Of a stretch of 64,000 nucleotides of DNA, positions 14,601 through 26,600 are shown piece after piece; position 1 is the first letter of the stretch, and each line of letters opens with the position of its first letter. The notes under the pieces were generated by a model. The model made no database searches and was not told the DNA's origin. It worked only from the letters and a program-made list of their open reading frames with translations. This DNA comes from Sphaerolaimus hirsutus (taxonomy: Eukaryota; Nematoda; Chromadorea; Monhysterida; Sphaerolaimidae). The stretch is from NCBI GenBank assembly GCA_964036195.1, contig OZ038458.1, positions 9,871,832 through 9,935,831 of the forward strand, written 5' to 3'. A program made the translations under genes and the position numbers.

Positions 14601-17600
14601 AAATCATATCTGGGAGCTTTTAAAAAAAACGTTTTTTTAAAAACATCGAGTTAAAAAAAACGTTTTTTTCCAACCCCACTCCAGTGTCACACAATGTTTA
14701 ATGGAATCGAATAAGCTTAGATAAGAATGAGTAAAAAGCTGATAACGGTTGAATTATTGCTCATAAAGCAGGCTTTTGAGTCAATTGAAAACTGGGCTGA
14801 GTCAGGTTTCGGGGTTATCCATTTGACCTGAAAGCAGCCGGTGTTGGCCCGACCCCATCTTCAGAGATGAAGTTAACCCCTTTCAAAAAATACCCCCCCC
14901 CCCATTTTTGATGTAGGTCAATTCTTGTGCGTTTCAGTAAGGGTTCTTACTCAAACAATGCCCCTCAGGCCATGTCAGGCCAATGTAAATTTAAGAAGTG
15001 CATATTAAAAAAAACAACTGGAAATCTTTGATATCAAGTGTCAGAATTAAACTCATCAATCATATCCAGACGAAAGACAAACCTGTATTTTGTCTAATCG
15101 TGATTTGAGTGCATCTGGATCTAATTTGTCAACTTTTTGATCTGCCTCCGGTGATTTTTCCTTCTTGCCTTTCTTTTTCTTTTTCCCCTCTTTAGGCTTT
15201 TCCTCCGGTGCTGCCGAGGATTCCGCAGCGATTTCTTTCTGGAGAAAGTGAAGCACACTTGTAAAGAAAACATGTAAATTGACAACTAAATATATCATCA
15301 TGAATAATATTATAGTATATAAATAACATATATACAATTTGAAGAAAGTAGTTTTTTCAGAACATGGGGGGCAATATAAGACTGTTTTTTAATGTCAATG
15401 TGATGTCAATGGAACCGCTTTATTTTAGAAAATCTTAGTACACATTTAGCACAATATTTTTACCAGGTTTTTTTTCCATGAAAAAATCTATTTTTTAACT
15501 CTTGATATTGGATATATAAATAATCCATACTCAATACAATAAATCATTGAAACCATTAATTTTGTGTCTTCATAACTCCGCCCAGAACCGACCTCCAAAC
15601 CGAGCAGTTTCTCCTTGAGGCCATCCAAGCGCTGCCCCAAATTCGCAATCGCCTCCAGTTTGGCATTCAAATCATTCAACATCTGACGCAGGCGATCGCA
15701 CTCGGCCCAGCCATGGTCCAAATGACCCTTCATATATTAAAACAACATGCGGCATTGAGTTATACTCTGTGAAAATCACGCAGCAAAGCCAGCAACCTGT
15801 CTGTCGTTGGCGCCGCCGTGATCGCCCAGGTCGCGCAGCTGCGGCAGCAAGTCGGCCACCTTGTGCAGCGGCTCGTCGAAGTCGGGGCCCAGCTGCAGGC
15901 CGGGCTCCTCGGCGGCGACGCGCTGGCTGAGGTCGTCTCTGAGCTGGCTCTGCTTGGCCAGCTGGCCGTCGATCTCCTCGCGCAGGCCGCCGATGCGCTG
16001 CGCCCGCGACAACTGCTCCTCGCTCGCTGCCTTCGCCGCCTGTGTAGAAAAAGTGGCTTGCAATGCAGCTTCATAATGGGCTTTTGACACTTTTGGAACA
16101 CTTTAAAAAAACATCTCCAACACGAAGTCCATAACTCCATGCTGTATACAGCAAAATGTCGATAAGTCCAGAAAACAAAAAAATTCAAAAGGTTTTCAAA
16201 CTCTCAAATATTTCAGGTTTTCGAATTATCTTTTCACCACTGGAATAAAACACTTAAAATCGATTTTATTGGACTAAGAAGCAGAGTCTTAATTTATGTT
16301 CTCCATGAAGCATTCGTAAATAGTAAATACCGTGCACGGTGCACCCATAGGGGATTTTCTGGGTAGCATTTTGGGGGGGGGGGGGGTCCGCCAACGTTCG
16401 CATGGCTATAACTCTGCAACCACTTGGCGAAATTTGACGAAAATTTAAAATAATGAGGTTTCAGGTCGGGGCGGTATTGAAAATCGAACGCGACTTTATA
16501 CGACCCCCCTGACCCGAGATAGGGTGGGTCTATAAAAAGACCCACCCTATCTCGGGTCAGGGGGGTCGTATAAAGTCGATTTCGATTTTCAATAACGCCC
16601 CGACCTGAAACCTCATTATGTTAAATTTTCGTCAAATTTCCCCAAGTGGTTGCAGAGTTATAGCCATGCGAACTTTGGCGGACCCCCCCCAAAAAAAAAA
16701 ATGCTACCCAGAAAATGCCCTATGGGCAGGGGTCTCCTAGGGGGGGGGGGGGCTGGGGGGGGGGCTGCCACCCCCCAAATCGGCCAGCTATCTATCTATC
16801 CCGGAGGCCGCTCAGCTATCTATCTATCCCGAGGCAAAATTTTTGGCTACTACCCCCAAAGACCCCCCCCAAATCGCTCAGCTATCTATCTATCTGGAGT
16901 GGTTTTTGAGAAATTTTGCCCCAATTTTCGCTCAAAATCACCATCTTTCGCACCTTTTTATAGTTTTTCACCTGCAAAATCGTGCTTTCCGGCTATATAC
17001 ATGGTTATATACCTATTTTTAGCCATTTTATACCTACTTTTGGCTACTTTTAACTGATTCTTAGCGATTTTTTCCCCTTTCTGCCTTCTTAACCTTGAAA
17101 AAGCCTATATATTGTGCCCCCGCCAGCCCCCCCCCCAGAAAATTTTTTCAGCTATCTATCCCTTTGCTATCTATCCAGCCCCCGCGAGGGCCAAAATCCT
17201 GGAGACCCCTGCCTATGGGTGCACCTCCTCCAAATAGAGCAAAAACACCCACGCACCTGCAGCTTCGCGTCGAGGTCATCATGCTCCTGTGCGAGCTGTG
17301 CAAATTCGGGTTTGTGTGCGGCCGATCCGGGTTGGGAAGACACGTCGCGCAGGCGCTCCTGCAGCTGGCCCAGCCTCGCCTGCAGCACTTGCACAGCATC
17401 CAGGTGCTTCGCCTGCGCGTCGATGTCCTCGGGCGAACTGGGCGCCTGCAGGTTGTCCGCCTCCGCTCGCAGCTGCGCCGTCTGCGCCTTCAAATCCTCA
17501 ATCTGCGGCACGAGTTTTGAGTCGGCGTCTTTGCCAGCCAGCAGTGCAGCTTGCAGCTCGTTGTGCTTCAGCTTAACCGCCTCAAATTCGTCCTGCAGTG

Positions 17601-20600
17601 ACACGAGAAAATGATGATTGCATCGAAAAGGTGCATATCGACTAATGAAACCAACATTGACGTCCTTGTCGTCGCCGCCCACCTCCTTCAGGTCGTCCAG
17701 CTTGCGGAGGACATCGTGGAACGCCTCCTCGTGGACGGGCTCCCTGGCCAGGAACCACACGTCCGGGTCGTCGTCTTTTGCCTGCGCCAGGGCAACGACG
17801 GCAGCCGCCAGCGCCCCCAGCGACTGCTTGGCTTGGTCCAGCAGACCCGCCTGCCGGTCGGCCAGGTCCAGCGACGCTTGCGTGCTCGCCGACAGTTTCT
17901 GCAGTGCAGTTGGCGAGTTGTCAGTGGATTGTGTGAGAAAGTGGCAGCGACAAGACATGGGACTCACGTCGAGCTGCTGCGCGACATCGCCGATCTGTGC
18001 GCGGATGGCGTCTGCCCTCTCCACGTTGACTGGGGCGGAAACTGCGTGTTCGGGGCTCGCGGCCAGCTCGTTGTTCAGCTCGTCGCCCAGGCCCGACAGC
18101 GCAGAGCGCCAGCCCTACGCGAACAGAGTTACGTACAGCACTGTAAAGTAGAACTGATAAAACAATTGTAAAACAAATGTAAATTCTGTCAATGTCATTC
18201 CAAAATGATGCCATTTCAATGGAATGGCACTAGTGACGCCAAAATCGCACCATTGTTATGGAGTGGAGCTACTGACGACAAAATCATGACAATATGTCGG
18301 TGACACCAGAGCCACACGATGTTTAATCTACTCGAATTGGAGTAAAAAGCTTATTATGGCTGAATTTTGCTCATAAAAGCAAGCTTTTAAGTAAATTGAA
18401 CTTTGGGCTGGTTCAGGATTCGGGGTCTTCCATCTAACCTGAAACCAGCCGAGGATGACCTGATCCCATCTTCAGAAGTGAAGTCATCCCCTTTCAGAAA
18501 AATACCCCCCCCCCGTCTTGATGTAGGGAAATTCTTGGAGTTTCAGTAAGGGTTGTTATTCAAACCATGCCCGCTCACGCCAATGTAAAATTCAGAAGCG
18601 CAATTTCGAAAAAAAACTGGAAATCATTGAGATATCAAGTGTCAGAATTAAACTCATCAATCATATCCAGACGAAAGACAAACCTGTATTTTGTCCAATC
18701 GTGATTTGAGTTCATCTGGGTCTAATTTGTCATCTTTTTGACCTGCATCAGGTGATTTTTCCTTCTTGCCTTTCCTTTTCTTTTTACCTTCTTTAGGCTT
18801 TTCCTCTGGTGCCGCTGAGGATTCCGCAGCAACTTCTTTCTGAAAAAAAGTGAAGCACAATTGTAGAGAAAACATGTAAATTAACAACTAAATACATCAT
18901 GAATAATATTTATGTATCAATTTAACATATAATCTGAAGAAAGTACCTTTTTCAGAAAATGGGGACAATTTACGACGGGTTTTTTCCAAGCCAATGTACT
19001 GAGAATGGAACCGCTGTATTTTAGAACGATTAAGGAAATATTTTTACCGGGGTTTTGCGTAATTATCATGAACTGTTTTCCAATGAAAAATATATGTCTT
19101 TCTTAACGCTTGATATTGGTTATAAAAATAATCGATACTTAATACAACAAATCGTTGAGAGCCTTAATTTTGTGTCTTCATAACTCCGCCCAGAACCGAC
19201 CTCCAAACTGAGCAGTTTCTCCTTGAGGCCATCCAACCGATGCCCCAAATTGGCAATCGCCTCCAGTTTGGCATTCAAATCATTCAACATCTGCCGCAGG
19301 CGATCGCACTTGGCCCAGCCATGGTCCAATTGACCCTGAATATGTTAAAGTAGCATGTGGTATCGAGTTCTACTCTGTGAAAGTCACGCAGCAAAGTGGC
19401 GACCTGTCTGTCGCTGGCGCCGGCGTGGTCGCCCAGCTCGGTCAGCTGCGGCAGCAAGTCGGCCACCTTGTGCAGCGGCTCGTCGAAGTCGGGGCCCAGC
19501 TGCAGGCCGGGCTCCTCGGCGGCGACGCGCTGGCTGAGGTCGTCTCTGAGCTGGCTCTGCTTGGCCAGCTGGCCGTCGATCTCCTCCCGCAGCCCGCCGA
19601 TGCGCTGCGCCCGCGACAACTGCTCCTCGCTCGCTGCCTTCGCCGCCTGTGTGGGGAAAGCGGCTTTATTCTGACCTTGTGACATTTTTTGCGTAATTTT
19701 CAAAAAATCTCCAGAAAGAAGTCAATCACTCCATGCTGTGTCGAGCAAAAAGTCGATAAGTCCACAATACAAAAATAAATTCGAAAACGTTTTCGAACTC
19801 TCGAATGTTTTAGGTTTTCGAATTTTTATTTCACCACCGGAAAAAAACCCCGCTTAGAATCGATTTTTTTAGATAATTTGAAATTTCTAAAACAACTTTT
19901 TGTTGGTATTTTCGGCTGAAAATGCGTACAAAACGCAGAAACATACAAATTTAAAATATCAATTTCACACGGATCTGTTCACTGTGGCTCAAAGGTTGCC
20001 GTCCAACTACATCGTGGACTGGGGTATGTAGATGAGGCGTGTAAATCTAAAAGTCGACAAGTCCACAAAATGCGATTTTGAGTAAATCGCATTTTAAGTT
20101 TCAGATCAAATTCCAGGCCCGTGGTGCGTGTCCAATTTGGCTCTCTCATGCTTTCCATTAAGTTCCATATGTTGACAATAAAGTGTCAAATTTTCAGCCC
20201 CTGCTCTCAACGTATATGTGAAAAATGGGGTGTCCATAAATTTCCATTCGGTCAGAGCAAAACTGTTTTTGGGAGGGAATTGGACTTGTGGACTTCTTGC
20301 ACTTAGGGTTGGAAAAAAAACGTTTTTTTTAACTCGATGTTTTGTTTTGTTTTAAACGTTTTTTTTAAATAAAAAACGTTTTTTTTTAAAAGCTCCCAGA
20401 TATGACCTTGTGTCAACATATATAGGTATATCAGACAGTGGCAATACTCTGTGATGTTATATATAACCATATAATGGCTGTTGAGCCATGGGATAGCATT
20501 ATAAGTGGTGATTTGTGTCAAAAATATCCATTTTTCGTTGACATATCAATCCTATATCGCCTTATAGTCGAATGTTCGTGACTTCAGGTAAAGTTTGGCA

Positions 20601-23600
20601 CGGAATAGTGATGAAACAAGGTTATAAAACGAGGTTGTTACTTTGGGAGTGAAGTTACACACTGTGGAGGTACATGGAAGCACATTACCTCAATATTATA
20701 TTACTACACCGACATATGACCAGCGTTGCAGCTGAATTCACACATTATCACATTTACAATTCACACACATAAAAACTACCGACAATTACAGCAAGATTTC
20801 GGTCGCTCACCATTTGTTTATTTTACCTTAGAGGTCAAATCGCGCCCGAAAATTAACACACTAATATTTTTTCGGTAATAAAAGTCGATTCTCGCTAACA
20901 CACAACAGGCGTGCCGAAAAAAAATATTGTGTGAATATTATTCACAGTTGCGCGACCGTCATTTGTCGGTGAAAAAATTCACACACTGGGCGAATATGAC
21001 ATTTTCGGTAAAATGCGATTTTCACACCATAAGATAGAGAAATGAAAACGTGTGAATTTTATATTTTTCGGCACAAACTTCTATATTTAGCGATAAAGAT
21101 GAACGGAAACCGACTCACCGAGCGCAAATATGCACTTTAATGAGTTTTAATTTAATGCATGAGTGAATAGCCTTTTATACCGTGCACTTTTTGTATTTTT
21201 CAAACGTGATGGCATGCATGGATTGGCTGCGAGCGGCTGGTACATGCGCCAGGCCGGATTAGCGTTGTTGTCACTGACGACGTAAAGTGGGGATCATATC
21301 ATCATGCTAAGGGTCTACAATTATCTAAGGATAATATATGAATCAATACCTTAATCGTGTCCAATACTGAGTGTTATCAGCCACAACTAGAGCGAATTAA
21401 ATCACGTAGCATCCTTAGAAATTTGTAGACCCGTAGCATGATCCACATTCGTGTAATTAATTTCACGACGTCATTTTACGTCGTCATTTCACGTCGAATC
21501 GACGCTTAGGCGCTCCACACGGTGGTTGACGCTACTTTTTAGAAGTCGATTGAGTCAACTCAGAGTCAACTGTTTTAAGTATAAATATTTTTAATTTTTT
21601 ACCTGTGTTGATTAAGAAATATTGAGAAGTTGATTGATGTAGAATGAAAGAAGGGGATTTTTTGGATACATATTGTAAATGGCTCATAGTCAATTGAATT
21701 TTTGACCAGTTGACTCTGAGTTGATGCTAATTTTGGCGTCAACTAGCGTGTGTGTGACCTAAGCTCTAATACACCCGGCCCCGGGGGGTTTATTTTTTCA
21801 GAGTGAGAATATTGAGGGGGGGTCAATTTTGTCAATTTTTCATTTTGGCGCCCGTTTTGGGCAGTTATTGTTCTGTAATCACCTATCACCTATATGTGTT
21901 CTCGCCTTGAAAACCTGCTGGCGCCATTTTGGCGCCCGTTTTGGGCAGTTATTGTTCTGTAATCACCTATCATTTTGGCGCCCGTTTTGGGCAATTATTG
22001 TTCTGTAAAATCATATCACGTATATGTGTTCTCGCCTTGAAAACCTGCTGGCGCCATTTTTGGGCAGGGCGCCACGCGCCACTGTTTTCAAGGGGTTCTG
22101 TGTTTTTAGTTAGGGTCATTTAATGACCCTAACAGTCAAATAGTAATTATTACCACGACCCTGCGGCGGTGGCGGCAGGTCCGCGAGACGTGGCAAAATA
22201 TCGTCTCCAAAACATTTTTCTTGTCTTGTCTTGTCGGTCTGGTCTGGCGATCGATCAATCCATGATATCCATATGTGGGGGGGGGGCAATTCAGGGCCCT
22301 TTCGGACACGTCGTGCGATACGACGTGTCCGAAGGGGCCCTTGATTGCCCCCCCCCCCATGAAGATATTAGGTAGTTAGGTAGAGCATCGAAGGGTGGCG
22401 ATGTCAAACGCCAGCTGCAGCGCGTAGCAATCGATATAGATATTGGTATAGATATTAGGTAGATAGATAGATAGTATATACCGTATTACCTCGAATTAAC
22501 CCCCCCTTGAATTAACCCCCCCTCGAAATACCCACCCTAAAATTCAGCTGAGGAAATAATAAACCCCCCCCCCCTCGAAATACCCCCCCTACAATTGAGT
22601 GTACAGAGAACGTGCATGACAAATACCGCAGTTTGTGATATGTACAATGCAGAACACACGTTAAAACTGATGATTAAGTGACATTAGGGAAGGGTATATG
22701 TGTATATACAGTTATATATGCCTATAAACACATATACATCTATGTAATTGGTCGATTTTTCTACCTTTGCGTATGGGGAATTTCCGAAAATTTCTGGCGA
22801 AATAATAGACCCCCCCCCTCGAATTAACCCCCCCCCCCTCGAATTATCCCCCCCCCCCCTCGAATTATCCCCCCCCCTCGAATTATCCCCCCCTCAAATT
22901 TTGCTGGCGAAATAATAAACCCCCTGGGGGTATTTCGAGGTAATACGGTAGATAGACTTCTTTACCGAATTTTGTTTACAGCCTAAAATTTGCAGTTTGT
23001 TGTATTGTGCCCACACACACTAGTTTTCCGCGTGACGCTTGGGAAAACTCAAATGGCGACATGTCGCCATTCAGTTTTCCCATCTTGCATGAAATAAAAT
23101 TTAGAGGTGGAAAAAAGTGTGTGTTGGTTTCGGCAAGTCACAATTTTTCCCAACATGAATGCAATAGTGGAAAACTGTATGGAAAATGTCGCCATGTGGT
23201 ATGGCAACACTTCTTGAATGTCGCCATACCACATGGCGACATGTCGCCATTGTCGCCATTGTCACCATGGACAACTATAATTCAATTTTCGACATGTGAA
23301 TGCAATAAGTGAAAACTGACAAACTTTGCTGTGTAAGCAACTCTGTTGAGCTAGCAATTAACCACAGCCATTTTTGACATGCAGACAGAGGAGGAGGAGG
23401 AGGAGGAGGAGGAGGATGGCAATGAGGAGGAGGAGGGCAATGTGAACAAATGTGTTGTTGTATCAACACAGTTTAATCTGTGAAAGTACTGAAATCATGC
23501 TTTATCAGATACATATTTACTATTTTTGTGCTTTACATGTGATACATTTGTTTTTGATTTTGTTAACTTCTCATGCTTGATATTTGTTACTGTCTTTCAT

Positions 23601-26600
23601 TGTATATTTTTAAGAAAAATATCATGTACACACCTGTTGTTTTCCATTTTACTTTTTACATATGAGAGAAATATTACAGACAATACAATTGTAAAAAGAC
23701 AGCAATGAATGTTTTTGAGGATAATGTACCGTATTTCCTCAAATTACACCCACCCCTTGAATTAACCCCCCCCCCTCGAAATACCCCCAGGTGTTTTCCA
23801 GCTGAGGAAAAAATAACCCCCCCCTTGAAATACCCCCTGTCTGGAATGATATACATCATGTATGCAATGTACATGATGTATTTATTGATGCCAATTTGCA
23901 TCGCAGATACACATATTAGTTAATATGTGTACAGATGTACGTCTAAATACCCGATATGTCCCGATATATCCTATTTACCCATGTTTATTACTACTTTTGG
24001 GTATGAATAAGCATACTGTTTACTATGAATTTCCTGAAAATTTCTGACGAAATAATAACCCCCCCCTCGAATAAGCCCCCCCCTTGAAATACCCCCCTCA
24101 AAGTTTCCACTCTGAAAAAATAAACCCCCTGGGGGTATTTTGAGGAAATATGGTATGTGAATAATGCCTTAGTTAATGGAATCATGCATTAGGATCAGAA
24201 TTTTGAAAAATGTAATGGGAACACAAACATTACAAACAAAAACATGATTATTGTATTTTGACCATATTTCTTGAGCTTTTCATAGCTGTAATTGTATTGC
24301 ACAAACTTCAAAAAGTGAATGAGATGTTGTAACATAATAGGAACTAGCTACTCACTAATTGCACGACATTTAACGACTTAACTAAGTACTTCACAAACAT
24401 TTTGCTAAACCAATTTCCAAATGAATTAAACAAACTCAAATAAAATGACTTCAAAAGTAAACACTGCTATTCTCATTCACCAGTAATTCACAAATAACAC
24501 TGTTTGCACTGTTAAAAAAAATGCATGTTGAGTTTTCACAACGTGCCAGCATGGTGACAATATTCCTTAGCTCAATAGCAGTTTTTGCAATGCATGAAGC
24601 AGTTTTCCACTTTGTCTGTCATTATGGGAACAGTATGCATACACATTGTGAAAACTGGCGACACATGGCGACAGGTGGCGACAGGTGGCGACAAGAAATG
24701 TCGCCACACGTTTCGGCAGTTTTCCCAATATGCAAGCCACTGTGGAAAACTGTCGCCATGGCGACAAAAATGGTGTCAAAATGTCGCCATTTTTGTCGCC
24801 ATATCAGTGAGTTTTCACACAGGTGGCCACTTTGAAAAAGTATCTTTAAACGAGACATGAATGGACCAGAGATGTGAAATTTGGAGGTCTTATGCAGAAT
24901 TTTTTCCTCTATTTTGTGTAGAGAGATGGGCACTTAACGATATGTATTAAATGAGTAATAATTTTTTCAAATTTTTGAGTTTTCACATGGTTTTCATGGT
25001 GACAACCATGGCGACAGTAAAGAAATAGTAGTTTAGCACAAATAACGTCATGTTAGGAAAACTCAACTGAACTTTGACATGATATTTTTGGCATTTTTTG
25101 TAAAAATCATACATTTCAGACAGTGGCACACGTTACTACAACTTCAAAGGATATTATTCATTGATACTTAGGGTGTCAACAAAAACTTTTTGGCAGAAAA
25201 CGGGAATGAAAATTGAAAAATTTGCTGTAATTATGCTGGAAATGCAAAAATTTACAAAATTGAGAACTTGCATGCATGTTTACAAGTTTCACTGAAACAT
25301 AAATACTTGAGAAAGAGAAAATTGAGCTGGAAAATGAATATTTTTTTTGAAAAGCAGACAAGTGAGCCAGAAAATGGTAGCGGAAATGGAAAAAATTTGC
25401 CTGTGGAAAGCATAAATGGAAAATGGAAAGTTGACACCCTAGTTTTGACACCTCGCATGACACTTGCCATTTTACACGGTGAGTTTACACAGTTTGTGAC
25501 TGCCACCAGATGGGGAATGAGAAAGCACCACTGCGCGCTCCAGATGAACAAACAATTTGCGACCGCACAGTTTGTTTTGTTTTTGTTTTACATTTATCAC
25601 TGTTTTGACATGTTGTTATTACAAAGAATGTATGCTAAATAAGGCAGTTGGACTGGAGGGATGTGTATGACAGGCTGGATAACGTGCAACATGGTGATCA
25701 ACAACGCGAGTGTGACCACAGGGTTGAGAGAGAAACTGAAGGAGTGGATGAAGACTCCAGAGGGGGTTCTGCCGTGGAAAAATTGGCAGAATTGTTGAAT
25801 TTTTAAAAATTTTATGACAGGTTTTGATTGTTCATGTGTGCTGCATGAATTGGTAATAAGTGAAAAACTAAATGAAAATTTTACTACCAAGTGTAAATTA
25901 TTTTTCACCTTCTGCATGCAACATGGGAAAACTAAATATTCTAGCTTTTCAACTATACAATTAGTTGAGTTTGTGATTAATGCTTGATTTGGATGTCATG
26001 TGTTCCCACATATTTTTGTCTTTCAATAAAAGTCTAATGAGCACTCAGGGTAAAAAATTCGATTTTTAAGACATGTTTTAGTAAAAGAAATTTAAAAAAA
26101 TTTTTTTCGTTTTTTTTATGGTGTAGATATATCACTTTTTTTTTGACGATATACTGAATACATGCTGTGCCTCGTGTGAAAAAATTGCAGCTGATTGCCA
26201 AGTGATTCAAATTTTATTGATTTTTTTATGTCATATATGTTAAATTCATTCATTTTTCAAACTGTGGTAATGACAGTGTGTGATTAGTATCAAATAAAAG
26301 AGAGAAAAAAACTGTATGTGGCTCTAAATTTACAAGTATTACAAAGTAACCAATGATTTTATAAAAATTATTATATTCATGATTTTCAAAAATTATTTAA
26401 AAAAGAACAAAAGTGACTGGAAGCACAAAAATGTACATATATATACAGTTTCACATAGTGTATAACATGCAACATAAATAACGTTCCGGAAATCAATTTT
26501 TTTATGGTGCAAAACTCATTAAACTTTCACCATTTTTTCACAGTTTTCCCAAATGGGTGTCACAAAGGGATCACCATAAAAAATTGCAAATGGCGGCCTC

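Noticed and set aside
16650..17057. Plus-strand open frames rich in Gly/Pro near 16.7 kb
   Set aside because: They are translations of G- and C-tracts in the foldback element, with no conserved protein signal.
22496..22930. Telomere-like or structural C-rich array
   Set aside because: The C-tracts sit between TACCGTATT inverted ends and recur in many introns; it is a MITE, not a telomere.
24521..24933. Overlapping small open frames in both strands near 24.7 kb
   Set aside because: They are produced by inverted GTCGCCAT repeats of the 3.7-kb element and are not conserved between copies.
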